This document shows, one piece after another, positions 26,338 through 35,337 of a DNA stretch of 64,000 bases. The notes beneath the pieces are model-generated. The model worked only from the letters and a program-made list of their open reading frames with translations, made no database searches and was not told the origin of the DNA. How positions within the stretch are numbered: the stretch's first letter is position 1; every line of letters begins with the position of its first letter. Source of the DNA: Neomicrococcus aestuarii (lineage in GTDB: Bacteria; Actinomycetota; Actinomycetes; Actinomycetales; Micrococcaceae); NCBI RefSeq assembly GCF_014201135.1, contig NZ_JACHDR010000001.1, positions 496,001 through 560,000 of the forward strand. Reading direction: 5' to 3'. The position numbers and the translations under genes were made by a program.

Positions 26338-29300
26338 TCAACTCCACGCGTGAAAACGGACGTATCGTCCATGCAGACGTTGGAACCCTCGGCCAGGTGA
26401 TGGATCCACGGGACAACCCTGCCAGCCGAGCGCATCTGCTTCTTGCGGAGTTCTGGGACTCAGTAGGATGTCCGCGCCTTCCGGACGCTGAAGGAGGGCA
26501 CCGGGCATTCGATGTAGCGACTTGAAATCTGCTTTCGCCGTCACAATTGTCTGGCCGCATGACTGAAGCAGCTTCTCAGTTTCTGCTCTCAGGGTATCGG
26601 GAATCAGATCAACATCGTCGATAAGTAGGACACGTGGCGGAGATCGAATGATGTCCTGTAGATCCGTCGAGCTCACCGTTGAACCAGTGATCCTCACGCA
26701 ACCATTGGGTAGTCCTTGCGTTTCTAGGGTGCGGGCGAGATTCATCAGTATCGAGGTTTTGCCGGTTCCTGAGCCACCTGCGATGAGCCCTATGCGGCCT
26801 GGTCTCCACACGAATAGTTCGTGGGTCGGCGACGATATTCCAAGCGGAAAAGCGAGGGATTCGCTCTCCTCGGCGAGACTTTGCGCGAGGAGCCCGGCGA
26901 TGAGAGTCGCGTCGGGACTAACTTGTTTAGGCAGGCCACGCAAATTCGGGGCAGCAAATGTCGTGGGGACTAGCGTGCCGGCCGTGGCCGTGGCAGTCAC
27001 CGGGTACGTGTCCTCGGCCGATGCCGTTGCCCAGCCGCAACCCGAGCCACGGCCGGCGTCGCCGTGGACTGGACTTAAAGGACGACGCGTTCCTACTCCC
27101 GTGCCGTTAAGACACTGAACTTCTCGACCCAATTGAGGCCCGCCGGGTACAACGAGCACACCACGACCCCGAATATCAGGGATCTCCACCATTCGTGGCC
27201 AAAGCGCCTTGACTTCGCTGCCGAGTCCGAACGGCAAATACAACCGGCTCTCTAATGCGGCGAAGAGTGTCGTTCCGGTGAGTTCACGAGCGCCGAGAGC
27301 GACTACTGCAACTCGTCCCGTCACCGTAAGACGCACGAGCGAACTCATGAGCTGTTCCAAAGAGGTGGCAACTCGTGGACCCACTCGGGAAAGCACAGCG
27401 CTCCAGCCAGTCACCATCACGAGTGTGTGCGCACCGTGAGCGTCGTAAGACAGCATCAATTCATCATGGACTCGCTCCAAGATCTCGACGATGGCAATCG
27501 AGTCTGCATTCGACGCGTATGCGTAAACCTCAGGATCGTCGGCGAAATCGCCGCACATCTCAGCCCCATCGATGACAATCACTCGCGATGAGTGTTCCAG
27601 AAACTGTCTTATTAAGGATGCGGCGACCGCCGATCCTCCACCATCCATCCCGGTAAGAACCGACAAGCGTGGCGAACTCTGCAAATCCCATAGCACCGGC
27701 TCCAGATCGCCCATCGTTTCGTCGTTACCAACTCCGAGATAGATCGGTACCTCTGGAGAGGCTGCCTCTGGCGAGCGGGCGTCGTCGTATTCCGCGCTGT
27801 GTGAAATCAGACGAATCGTGTGCTCCATCAGCGTCACCAACAGCTCGCCGTCAACCTCGTTCGGCAACGCAACCGGGAGGGCGGTTGGAGGGGCGGGGTC
27901 GATGGTGACGCCGCCTGAATAGTTAAGCCAGCGTTGCACCGGCGTCAGCGGGGGCTCAGCAGAGGCGACGTGGAGCGTCGAGAGCGCTGGTCCTACGACG
28001 TCACCATAACGGTGGATCATCCATCCTGACGACGTTCCGCTGGGTGGCGGAAACTGCACTCGTTGCGCTGGTTGCGAGCCAACTTTGACGTACCCCTGTC
28101 CTGGAAATCGGTGGGAGATCGATGTTGCTTGCGGCGTTCCAATAACGTCTAGTGATTCCTGTTGACTTGCGACTCGAAGAAGCACAGAAATACCGATGTT
28201 CGCTCGAATGTCCGGAGATACGACCCCGAGTGGACGCTGCGTTGAGAGCAGTAGATGTACCCCAAGAGATCGTCCGATAGTGGAAATCGACGCTAACTCG
28301 TTCATGGCTTCGGGCATAGCCGACAACAACATCCGCAGCTCGTCCACCACAATTACTAGCCGTGAAATTTTTGGCAGGTCGTTTCGCATGTCTGCTATCG
28401 CGCGCCAACTCGGGTAATCAGCAACACCTTGCTTCTGAAAAAGATGCTCGCGGCGAGAGAGCTCGCTTCGAATTCCTCGGATCATACGGGAGGCATCGGC
28501 GCGGGTTAGATCGGTCTCAACGGCGATCGTATGGGGGAGCGCCGCGAACTCGCCCAGAGTTGATCCGCCCTTGAAATCAAAGTGAAGGAAGGAAACATCC
28601 GACGGTAAATAGTGCCGAGCGATGGACCACACCATGGACTTCAGAGCTTCGGATTTTCCAGAACCAGAAGTGCCTGCAACAAGCATGTGCGGGCCATCTG
28701 TTGCGAGATCGAGCTTTAGACCGTTGCCGGAACTAGCTACTTTCGGCGTGCTCTGCATCGCTTCCGTGCTGGCATCTAAGGCCACCCCCGCATCAAGTAG
28801 CAAGGAGTTAGCGCTGCTGAGCGCCGGATGTTCATGCTCGCTGTGCCGTTGTTTCGGCTTCGGTTCCGAGGTCTCCGGAACTGGGACCTCGCTCAATGCA
28901 AGAATCTCCAAAAACACCGTGGCTGTTTCGGCGGACATTCCGTCGAGGAGCACCGAAACTCGTGACGTCTCTTCACCATCTGATCGAGTGCGATTTATCC
29001 ACTGTCCAGTGTCCACCCGAATCTCGTGGGCGAATGACTCGCCCACGTCGCCTCCAGGACCCGATTTCTCCGCAGCGCGGGATGCTGCCACGGGCTCGTC
29101 TAAATACTCGAAAGCCACAAAGAGCGGCGGATAGTTCGATCCAGTCGATTCGAATCTCTTCGGACCGCGGGCTTCGCTGAGGTTACCGCGCGAGGCAAAA
29201 ACAATCACCGGACCTGCGCTCGCAGGCGCGTGGAGCTGAGCAAAAGCCTCAACCGTTTCGTAGTAGTGGATTTTCCCCGCAGCGCGAGCGAGGGAAGGAA

Positions 29301-30585
29301 GCCACGAACCGTCCCCGATCAACACAAACGTAAGTCGGCGAGAAGTATCGGTAAGTAGAAGCCGGATAAAGCACGCACGGAGCACCTCTTGGACGCGAGA
29401 CCGCATGCCGCAGAAGATTGTGGGTGTTTGGGAGGACAACGTCACGATTGCAGGGCAGTCCTGATGGTAGAACTCGAGCGGCTCCGTTCCCGCTCCTAGT
29501 CTCACGACGACAGGTAGCCGATCAGTTTCCCCGATGGGTAGGGGAAGAGCGAGTGAAGCTTCCCGAGATGGATCGTTGCGTTGCCCCTCCGCCGACGATC
29601 CGCTCGATGGTGAGGCGCCTGGCATCGATCCTCTGGGATGCCTCAGCCAGGTTCGTAATATGCCCCAATCTGGAGCGACGTACTGCCTTTGTCGTTTATC
29701 CTTCGCGAGTTCGGCTTGGATCCGAACGTTCAATTTCTTCTTGTCGCGCCATTGCAACAGTGCCGGAACTCCGGCTGTCACCACGCTCATGAGTGCAAAG
29801 AGCATGAAAAGCCACGAGCCCATGATGAGCACCATGGCCAGACCCAGCACCACGGGCATGACGGCGCCTACCGTCATCATGAGCGGCCGTTGTGCTCGAG
29901 GTGCATTGGTGATGGTGATGGCGGGAAGTGGCCACGAAGTTTGAACGGGCTGAGGTTCTGATTTCTCTAGCTCTCGATCCTCTTCAAGGCGAAATCTCGT
30001 TGAGCCAAGCGTAAAGGTGTCACCAAAGGACAGGTGACGAGTCGTTGGAATTTTCGGGCCATGACTTTGACCGTAACCGCGGTGTAGTTTCAAGGCGAAC
30101 CCTTGGGCAGAATGTACGACGACGCCTGCTTGCGTCGGCATTGCAGGGTCGCGGATACTCACATCGGCATCTCTGCGTCCGATGCTGTAAGTGCCTCTGG
30201 GCAAGTGAAATTGGCGACCAACGTCCGGTCCGGCAACCACCGTGAGATAGGCGTTTCGTCGGTGCGGACGTCCATGATCAGCGAGCCCGTGATCAAACGA
30301 AGAAGTCGCAGCGTTCTGCGACGCCTGCTCGTTCAACCCCTGATCCGACTGGTCCACCACTACCAAACCGGCGCTCGGAAGCTTTACCGGCATGCTCGCG
30401 CACGTGGCACCTACATCAAGTGGACCGCGGACTGAAGCTGCGTCGTCGTAATTGAGGGCTTGCATCAATGCCTCGCGAGGAATCCCTTCTCCACGTCCCT
30501 CGATTTCGATGAGGCCTGAACCTTGTCGCGACATGTGTTCAGGATGGGCAAGTGAAGTTCTTCGGAACATCAAAAACGTTTGCAT
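26338..30585 (-). CDS. FHA-FtsK/SpoIIIE ATPase (EssC/EccC-like type VII secretion motor)
   Basis: A 1415-residue protein. Order: a 105-residue low-complexity start, an FHA domain (about 110-200; TYSIGRRDADVSI), two membrane helices (about 235-280), then FtsK-type ATPase modules. The first has a complete Walker A GTSGSGKS (about 637-644) and Walker B VIVVDEL; the second, near 975-985, reads GMDGGGSA without the Lys; the third has GGSGTGKT near 1268 and LLIDDVD. This is the architecture of EssC/EccC motors, which pull WXG100-type proteins out of the cell. No WXG100, EccB/D or other secretion gene is in the window. ATG with GAAAGGA upstream. Two exact TACGACGACGC copies lie in frame (residues 46-49 and near 932). 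Confidence 0.85.
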   Translation of the reverse strand: MQTFLMFRRTSLAHPEHMSRQGSGLIEIEGRGEGIPREALMQALNYDDAASVRGPLDVGATCASMPVKLPSAGLVVVDQSDQGLNEQASQNAATSSFDHGLADHGRPHRRNAYLTVVAGPDVGRQFHLPRGTYSIGRRDADVSIRDPAMPTQAGVVVHSAQGFALKLHRGYGQSHGPKIPTTRHLSFGDTFTLGSTRFRLEEDRELEKSEPQPVQTSWPLPAITITNAPRAQRPLMMTVGAVMPVVLGLAMVLIMGSWLFMLFALMSVVTAGVPALLQWRDKKKLNVRIQAELAKDKRQRQYVAPDWGILRTWLRHPRGSMPGASPSSGSSAEGQRNDPSREASLALPLPIGETDRLPVVVRLGAGTEPLEFYHQDCPAIVTLSSQTPTIFCGMRSRVQEVLRACFIRLLLTDTSRRLTFVLIGDGSWLPSLARAAGKIHYYETVEAFAQLHAPASAGPVIVFASRGNLSEARGPKRFESTGSNYPPLFVAFEYLDEPVAASRAAEKSGPGGDVGESFAHEIRVDTGQWINRTRSDGEETSRVSVLLDGMSAETATVFLEILALSEVPVPETSEPKPKQRHSEHEHPALSSANSLLLDAGVALDASTEAMQSTPKVASSGNGLKLDLATDGPHMLVAGTSGSGKSEALKSMVWSIARHYLPSDVSFLHFDFKGGSTLGEFAALPHTIAVETDLTRADASRMIRGIRSELSRREHLFQKQGVADYPSWRAIADMRNDLPKISRLVIVVDELRMLLSAMPEAMNELASISTIGRSLGVHLLLSTQRPLGVVSPDIRANIGISVLLRVASQQESLDVIGTPQATSISHRFPGQGYVKVGSQPAQRVQFPPPSGTSSGWMIHRYGDVVGPALSTLHVASAEPPLTPVQRWLNYSGGVTIDPAPPTALPVALPNEVDGELLVTLMEHTIRLISHSAEYDDARSPEAASPEVPIYLGVGNDETMGDLEPVLWDLQSSPRLSVLTGMDGGGSAVAASLIRQFLEHSSRVIVIDGAEMCGDFADDPEVYAYASNADSIAIVEILERVHDELMLSYDAHGAHTLVMVTGWSAVLSRVGPRVATSLEQLMSSLVRLTVTGRVAVVALGARELTGTTLFAALESRLYLPFGLGSEVKALWPRMVEIPDIRGRGVLVVPGGPQLGREVQCLNGTGVGTRRPLSPVHGDAGRGSGCGWATASAEDTYPVTATATAGTLVPTTFAAPNLRGLPKQVSPDATLIAGLLAQSLAEESESLAFPLGISSPTHELFVWRPGRIGLIAGGSGTGKTSILMNLARTLETQGLPNGCVRITGSTVSSTDLQDIIRSPPRVLLIDDVDLIPDTLRAETEKLLQSCGQTIVTAKADFKSLHRMPGALLQRPEGADILLSPRTPQEADALGWQGCPVDPSPGRGFQRLHGRYVRFHAWS
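27779..27789 (-). repeat. Exact TACGACGACGC copy, second in the FtsK-like gene
   Basis: In frame as Tyr-Asp-Asp-Ala, followed by CCGCTCGCC, which resembles the extension of intergenic copies at 62406 and 40501. Confidence 0.6.
30440..30450 (-). repeat. Exact TACGACGACGC copy, first in the FtsK-like gene, with extended similarity
   Basis: In frame as Tyr-Asp-Asp-Ala (residues 46-49). The match to the intergenic copy downstream of polA continues for about 18 more bases past the core (GCAGCTTC-GTC-GCGG-CC pattern), so this looks like the same element, not codon chance. Confidence 0.75.
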
Positions 30586-30683
30586 GTCATCCTTTCTCGC
30601 GGTCTGGGTTCACAGTGAGAGTAGAACGAATCGTCGTGAGATTTTCTGATAGTTCACTTTCTGTTGATAACTCGTTCATCCAC

Positions 30684-30692
30684 TTGTCCACA
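30684..30692 (+). promoter_or_regulatory. Isolated DnaA-box-like nonamer
   Basis: TTGTCCACA, identical to the actinobacterial DnaA box, in the divergent region between the FtsK-like gene and tadA. Single site, not an origin. Confidence 0.35.
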
Positions 30693-30800
30693 GAACTCTG
30701 CGTTGGATTGAAAGCATCCAAAAGTGTTGCCTACGGTGATCACGAACCTTATGGTGCGCGGTCAAGCAGGAGCACTAGTGCAGTGAGCTGAGGGGAATGC

Positions 30801-32027
30801 ATGGAAGCAATTGCAAGGCTGGAAGAAGAAATTCGGGAGATCCTGCGTCGTCGTGGGTTGGATCCTTTCGTACAGCCAGACGAAGTTCGCAGTCTCATCC
30901 ACGCCGCTGTCCTGGACTATGACGAACGGACGCTTCGAGCCAATTTGCCGCCGATCGTTGACTTTGATCAAACCAATCAATTGATCTTTGATTCAGTTGC
31001 CGGCTTTGGTCCTCTTCAGCCTCTTCTTGATGATCCAGAAGTAGAGGAAATTTGGATCAACTCGCCGCGTGAAGTATTTTCAGCTCGCCGGGGCACTTCC
31101 GAACTGACTTCCATTCGGCTGGAACCCTCGGACGTGCACTTTCTGGTGGAGCGGATGCTCAAGAGTTCCGGGCGCCGCTTGGACCTCAGCTCGCCTTTCG
31201 TGGACGCTGCCTTGCCTGACGGTTCGCGATTGCACGTTGCAATCCCGGACGTCACCCGCAAGGAGTGGGCTGTCAACATTCGAAAGTTCATTGCGCGCGC
31301 CGCATCCCTCAAACAGCTCGTCAAGTTAGGTTCCATGACTCCGCAAGCGGCTGCCTTTCTTGACGCGGCAGTGTCTTCGGGGCTGAATATTCTCGTTTCC
31401 GGTGCGACGCAGGCGGGAAAGACGACGATGCTCAATTGTCTCGCCGCTTCCATTGGAAGTCGCGAGCGTGTGATTACGGTGGAAGAGATCTTCGAGCTAC
31501 AAGTACCACTTCGGGATGTCGTAGGGCTCCAATGCCGTCAGCCGAATCTTGAAGGCGAAGGCGAAATTTCCATGCGTCGCTTGGTGAAGGAGTCCTTGCG
31601 AATGCGCCCAGACCGTCTCATTGTGGGTGAAGTGCGAGAGGCGGAAAGCCTGGACATGCTTATCGCTTTGAACTCAGGTCTTCCTGGCATGGCAAGTGTT
31701 CACGCCAACAGCGCTCACGATGCCGTCACCAAGATTTGTACGCTGCCGCTTTTGGCCGGCGACAATATTTCACCGCACTTCGTTACTCAAACCGTCGCCT
31801 CGAGCATCGACTTGGTCATCCACTGCGAACGCTCCCGAACTGGCCAACGCCGGATCTCGGAAATCCTCGCCCTCGGCAAACGAGTCGAGAACGGGGTGAT
31901 TGAAACGTCCTCGATCTTCAAACGAGTTGACGGTGAGCTACTGCTGATGGACTCCGCAGATGTGCCGTCCGAAAAGTTCCATCATGCGGGATTGGACATC
32001 AACTCGATCCTTAGAGAGGCCGCATGA
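30801..32027 (+). CDS. tadA: Tad pilus assembly ATPase TadA/CpaF
   Basis: A 408-residue type II/IV secretion ATPase that drives polymerisation of Flp pilin. Walker A is GATQAGKT (201-208); the Walker B/Asp box region reads RLIVGEVREAE; His box HANSAHDA and Arg-rich segments are present. The N-terminal 60 residues form the expected helical cap. The ATG at 30801 has GAGGGGA upstream; the TGA overlaps the ATG of tadB (ATGA). Unlike most Tad loci, no TadZ/CpaE gene precedes it; its place is taken by the divergent FtsK-like gene. Confidence 0.95.
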   Translation: MEAIARLEEEIREILRRRGLDPFVQPDEVRSLIHAAVLDYDERTLRANLPPIVDFDQTNQLIFDSVAGFGPLQPLLDDPEVEEIWINSPREVFSARRGTSELTSIRLEPSDVHFLVERMLKSSGRRLDLSSPFVDAALPDGSRLHVAIPDVTRKEWAVNIRKFIARAASLKQLVKLGSMTPQAAAFLDAAVSSGLNILVSGATQAGKTTMLNCLAASIGSRERVITVEEIFELQVPLRDVVGLQCRQPNLEGEGEISMRRLVKESLRMRPDRLIVGEVREAESLDMLIALNSGLPGMASVHANSAHDAVTKICTLPLLAGDNISPHFVTQTVASSIDLVIHCERSRTGQRRISEILALGKRVENGVIETSSIFKRVDGELLLMDSADVPSEKFHHAGLDINSILREAA

Positions 32028-32878
32028 GTGCGCTGCTAGGCCTCATGCTAGGGCTAGGCCTGTTTTTGATTTGGTGGTCTTTCTGGCATGAGCCTCCCAC
32101 CGAAGCGCCTAAGAAGGAGCGGCATGCTATCCGCAACATGCTGTTGCGGGCCGGGCTAGACAACGTTTCGCCTTCTGGGCTGCTCGCCGCGTGCGGAATA
32201 GCTGGATTCGTCACCTTGCTCCTGGTTTTCATCTTTACGGGAGCACCGTTGATCGCGCTGATCTTCGGCCTTTTTGGTGCACTCTTGCCGATCATCCTGG
32301 TGAACTGGCGAGCGCATCAGCGCTCAAAGAATCTCCGGGAAGTGTGGCCCGACGTTGTAGACCACCTTCGATCCGGGGTTCGAGCAGGTCTTTCTCTTCC
32401 CGAAGCGCTGTCGCAGCTCAGCGAACAGGGTCCCGTTGCTCTTCGTCCGGCCTTTGACGAGTTCGCTCGTGACTACCGAGTCAGCGGCCGTTTCGATACC
32501 TCCATAGAGAATCTGCGTATCCGCCTCGCTAATCCGGTTGCCGACAAGATCATTAGCGCGCTCAAACTCACGCGAGAGGTGGGCGGATCGGACCTAGGCC
32601 AGATGTTAGGAACACTGGCCCAGTTCTTGAGAGATAGCGTTCGAACCCGAGGAGAGCTTGAGGCTCGGCAGTCGTGGACGGTCAACGCCGCGAGGCTCTC
32701 GGTCGCTGCTCCCTGGATTGTCTTGCTACTAATGTCAACACAGCCAGCGGTCGCGGACGCCTATTCGACAGGTCTTGGGGGACTGGTGCTAATTAGTGGA
32801 TTGATCATCTCCGTGGTCTGTTATCAGCTCATGATTCGTCTGGGTGAGCTTCCGGACGAAGAGAGGATTCTGAAATGA
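32024..32878 (+). CDS. tadB: Tad secretion inner-membrane protein TadB
   Basis: A 284-residue T2SS-F (GspF-like) membrane protein that anchors the TadA motor. Hydrophobic segments lie near 2-18, 45-90, 225-245 and 250-272; the central cytoplasmic domain (about 105-220) has the SGVRAGLSLPEALSQL and EVGGSDLGQMLGTLAQ motifs of the family. Start and stop codons overlap those of tadA and tadC by four bases each, so the three are one translationally coupled unit. Confidence 0.92.
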   Translation: MSALLGLMLGLGLFLIWWSFWHEPPTEAPKKERHAIRNMLLRAGLDNVSPSGLLAACGIAGFVTLLLVFIFTGAPLIALIFGLFGALLPIILVNWRAHQRSKNLREVWPDVVDHLRSGVRAGLSLPEALSQLSEQGPVALRPAFDEFARDYRVSGRFDTSIENLRIRLANPVADKIISALKLTREVGGSDLGQMLGTLAQFLRDSVRTRGELEARQSWTVNAARLSVAAPWIVLLLMSTQPAVADAYSTGLGGLVLISGLIISVVCYQLMIRLGELPDEERILK

Positions 32879-33813
32879 GTCCTAGTATCTTCGCCGGTCT
32901 CCTGTGCGGGTTGGGATTGGGTCTTGGATTAGTCCTTGTCTTCACCCGGATTCCACGCTTTAGGCGATCTACTTTCGCCGCACGAATAGCGCCGCAACTG
33001 CGTGCGGGTCGAATGCAATCTGCCCTACTGACAAGTCACGATGCAGGCGGTTCCTTTGGACCGTTGGGCAGGATCATTGCTCCCTTTGTTCAAGACCTCG
33101 TCAGGAGATCCTCGAGTATCAGTCCCATGGGTGACGCTCTGAAGAAACGCATCGCGAGGGCTGGGCTCGATATTTCCGTCTCCGATTTCCGGGCACAACA
33201 GTTCTTATGGGCCGGTATTGGTTTGTGTGTTGCGCTTTTGGCCACGATCCTTTCTGTACCGAACCAGAACTTCAACCCGTTGCTGTCTCTTGTCATGGTG
33301 GTTGGATTCCCCATCTGCGGGTTCTTGCTTCGAGACTGGTGGCTGGGTGAAACCATTGCTCGCCGAGCGCGAAAGATTCTTGGCCAATTCCCCAATGTTG
33401 CAGAACTGATGGCACTGTCAGTGGCCGCTGGAGAGTCCACCTTGGGTTCTTTGGAACGAGTCCGCAGGAGCTCAGAAGGCGAGCTCCCAGACGAGTTTGG
33501 TCGAGTGCTCGCGGACGTGCGAGCAGGAAGCGCACTCGGCGAGGCCCTCAGGTCCATGGCTGATCGTGTTGACCAGGACATCATGACGCGATTCGTCGAC
33601 GCCATTTTGGTGGCAACGGACCGTGGCACGCCCCTGGCTCAGGTCATGAGAGATCAGGCTCAGGACGTTCGTGATGCTGCAAAGCGAGAACTGATGGAAA
33701 CAGCTGGAAAGAAGGAAGTGAGCATGCTGCTTCCAGTTGTCTTCGGTATCCTCCCGCTGACGGTGATATTTGCCGTCTTTCCGGGCATCGCACTGTTCGA
33801 CTTCAGCTTCTGA
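32875..33813 (+). CDS. tadC: Tad secretion inner-membrane protein TadC
   Basis: A 312-residue T2SS-F domain protein, partner of TadB in the pilus platform. It has an N-terminal membrane helix, a helix pair near 110-155, the cytoplasmic domain with MALSVAAGESTLGSLERV and GTPLAQVMRDQAQDVR, and a C-terminal helix. Its ATG overlaps the tadB stop (ATGA). The operon probably ends here: 332 bases follow before the pilin gene. Confidence 0.92.
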   Translation: MSPSIFAGLLCGLGLGLGLVLVFTRIPRFRRSTFAARIAPQLRAGRMQSALLTSHDAGGSFGPLGRIIAPFVQDLVRRSSSISPMGDALKKRIARAGLDISVSDFRAQQFLWAGIGLCVALLATILSVPNQNFNPLLSLVMVVGFPICGFLLRDWWLGETIARRARKILGQFPNVAELMALSVAAGESTLGSLERVRRSSEGELPDEFGRVLADVRAGSALGEALRSMADRVDQDIMTRFVDAILVATDRGTPLAQVMRDQAQDVRDAAKRELMETAGKKEVSMLLPVVFGILPLTVIFAVFPGIALFDFSF

Positions 33814-33841
33814 CAGGCGTCCGCTGGAGTTGTGTATCCAG

Positions 33842-33850
33842 TTATCCACA
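33842..33850 (+). promoter_or_regulatory. Isolated DnaA-box-like nonamer
   Basis: TTATCCACA, the consensus DnaA box, between tadC and the pilin gene. Confidence 0.3.
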
Positions 33851-34074
33851 ATTCTTGAGCTACTTCCCCGCGAGCGGTTTGATTTTCATAGGCTGAGCGT
33901 GAAGCAGCATTACGAGGTGCTGACATCAGTGTTTCCAATGATTCTCCATGTGTTTGCCAAAGCTTAACTTTCACTGGATAGCTTCAAACTGTTGAGTGCT
34001 ACACACCACTTGACGGCAGGCTTCATCGCCTCATCTCACTAGCACTTTTCTTGTCCGCCACCGTCACCACAATT

Positions 34075-34118
34075 TCTGAAGTCACGCTTTTCAATCTTTG
34101 AAGTCACTCTCTTTAATC
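34075..34118. repeat. 22-bp tandem repeat upstream of the pilin gene
   Basis: Two adjacent units built on TGAAGTCAC, 18 of 22 bases identical; they end 27 bases before the pilin ATG. Confidence 0.7.
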
Positions 34119-34145
34119 ACAAGAACTAAGGAACGAGGGGGAACC

Positions 34146-34382
34146 ATGGAAAAGGTTTCGTTTCACTTTTTGACAACACTTCGAGCAATCTCAACTTTTG
34201 TCTCATCACTAGTACGCGGACTGACTCAGCGTGTCCAAATCCAAGAACGCGGAGACGTTCCTGGCTGGGTCATGTTGGCGATCATGTCAGCGTTGCTGGT
34301 AGCAGGACTTCTTGCAATCGCAGGGCCTCGCCTGATTGAGCTCTTCAACCAGGCGATCGATAACGTCGCAGGCCTTGGATAG
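34146..34382 (+). CDS. flp: Flp/Tad-type pilin
   Basis: A 78-residue pilin precursor. A polar leader of about 33 residues ends in QERGDVPGW, followed by one long hydrophobic helix (about 38-62) and a short amphipathic tail, the layout of Tad pilins. The Gly before DVPGW is the probable prepilin-peptidase site, but the usual Glu at position +5 of the mature protein is absent. ATG at 34146 is supported by GAGGGGG; an ORF start at 34098 would add unlike residues. First gene of a second Tad operon. No prepilin peptidase is in the window. Confidence 0.82.
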   Translation: MEKVSFHFLTTLRAISTFVSSLVRGLTQRVQIQERGDVPGWVMLAIMSALLVAGLLAIAGPRLIELFNQAIDNVAGLG

Positions 34383-34437
34383 TCGATCTCTGCTCCGGAG
34401 AACTTGCGAGGGGCGAACGAAGGGAAGTCTTTCGTCG

Positions 34438-34809
34438 GTGGCCAAGGAAGACGGCGCCAGTATCCCTGAGTTCGTCCTCGTGAGCACTCTTGTCATCGCG
34501 CTCTTTATCTCGATTGTGCAGCTCACATTGGTTCTGCATGTAAGAAACACGATGCTCGATGCCGCAGCTAACGGGGCACGGTACGGAACGCTCGCCGATC
34601 GAACCACCGGCGATGGTATCTCTCGAACCAGAGAGTTGCTTCAGGGTTCGCTAGGCTCTGGATTTCAAGCCAATGTATCGGCACAGGAAACAAGTATTGG
34701 CGGGCAGCCCGCCGTTCGCATTCGGGTTTCTACAGACTTCCCACTACTTGGCTTCTTTTCGACAGGCGGAGAGCTTGAAGTATCAGGCGAAGCCGTGAGA
34801 TACGAATAA
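34438..34809 (+). CDS. TadE-like pseudopilin
   Basis: A 123-residue protein with a short basic/acidic leader, the DGASIPEFVL motif (a Gly then hydrophobics and Glu at +5, as in TadE/pseudopilins), one membrane helix (about 10-33) and an extracytoplasmic domain with the ARYGTLAD segment common in TadE. It probably primes or caps the pilus. The start is the GTG at 34438 with GGGAAG 10 bases upstream; the frame is open to 34336, but that part overlaps the pilin gene. It lies 55 bases after the pilin. Confidence 0.85.
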   Translation: MAKEDGASIPEFVLVSTLVIALFISIVQLTLVLHVRNTMLDAAANGARYGTLADRTTGDGISRTRELLQGSLGSGFQANVSAQETSIGGQPAVRIRVSTDFPLLGFFSTGGELEVSGEAVRYE

Positions 34810-34869
34810 CGTTCGGCTACCGAAGCTGGGGAGGTCAAGATCAAGCACGGGGTGAGGGGAGTGATGACG

Positions 34870-35337
34870 ATGCGTGAGAAACAGCCAGCGCGAACGCTGC
34901 AAGCGTGGAAACCGCGGTGGCATCGACTTCACGTAGCTGAAGAGGGTTCGGCCATGATCGAATTCGTTTTCTTGGCCGTTGGCTTGATGGTCCCCATCGT
35001 CTACTTGATACTTTCAGTTGCACAGCTTCAGGCGTCATCGCTAGCGGCGATTGGAGCTGCAGACCACGCCGCAAAGGTCTTTGTTGGCGCTGAGTCTGAA
35101 TCCGAAGCACGAAGTCGCGCGGCCTCCGCGGTGTCCACTGCCCTGAACAATATGGGCATTCCTGCTGGCGCGGCGAACACGACCATTACTTGTTCTGATG
35201 CTTGCCTAGAACCAGGAAGCACCGTGACGGTCAGTGTGCACATCAACGTTCCACTGCCTCTCTTGCCAGAAGGCGTGGGATCAGGACTCATGACCACGAG
35301 TTCAACGTCCACTCACCGTGTGGATCGATTCGGGTGA
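34870..35337 (+). CDS. TadE/G-like pseudopilin
   Basis: A 155-residue pseudopilin-like protein. A basic leader is followed by EEGSAMIEFVFL (Gly, then Glu at +5), a long membrane helix (about 30-55) and an extracytoplasmic domain with two Cys (TCSDAC) that could form a disulfide. I chose the ATG at 34870, nine bases after AGGGGA; ATG 34864 and GTG 34852 are alternatives. The last codons overlap the start of the next gene (GTGA), so both are coupled in the pilin operon. Confidence 0.82.
   Translation: MREKQPARTLQAWKPRWHRLHVAEEGSAMIEFVFLAVGLMVPIVYLILSVAQLQASSLAAIGAADHAAKVFVGAESESEARSRAASAVSTALNNMGIPAGAANTTITCSDACLEPGSTVTVSVHINVPLPLLPEGVGSGLMTTSSTSTHRVDRFG

Larger units (their letters stand above)
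33814..34145. other. Intergenic region tadC / pilin, promoter region of the pilin operon
   Basis: About 332 AT-richer bases without a coding frame. It holds a perfect DnaA-box-like TTATCCACA (33842-33850), a 22-bp direct tandem repeat (34075-34096 and 34097-34118, 18 of 22 identical) and the GAGGGGG Shine-Dalgarno before the pilin ATG. The repeat, about two helical turns per unit, is a candidate activator or repressor site for pilin expression. Confidence 0.6.

Noticed and set aside
34146-34382. Small protein near the FtsK-like gene as a WXG100 secretion substrate
   Set aside because: It has a single long hydrophobic helix and pilin-type leader, no WXG motif, and belongs to the Tad operon.
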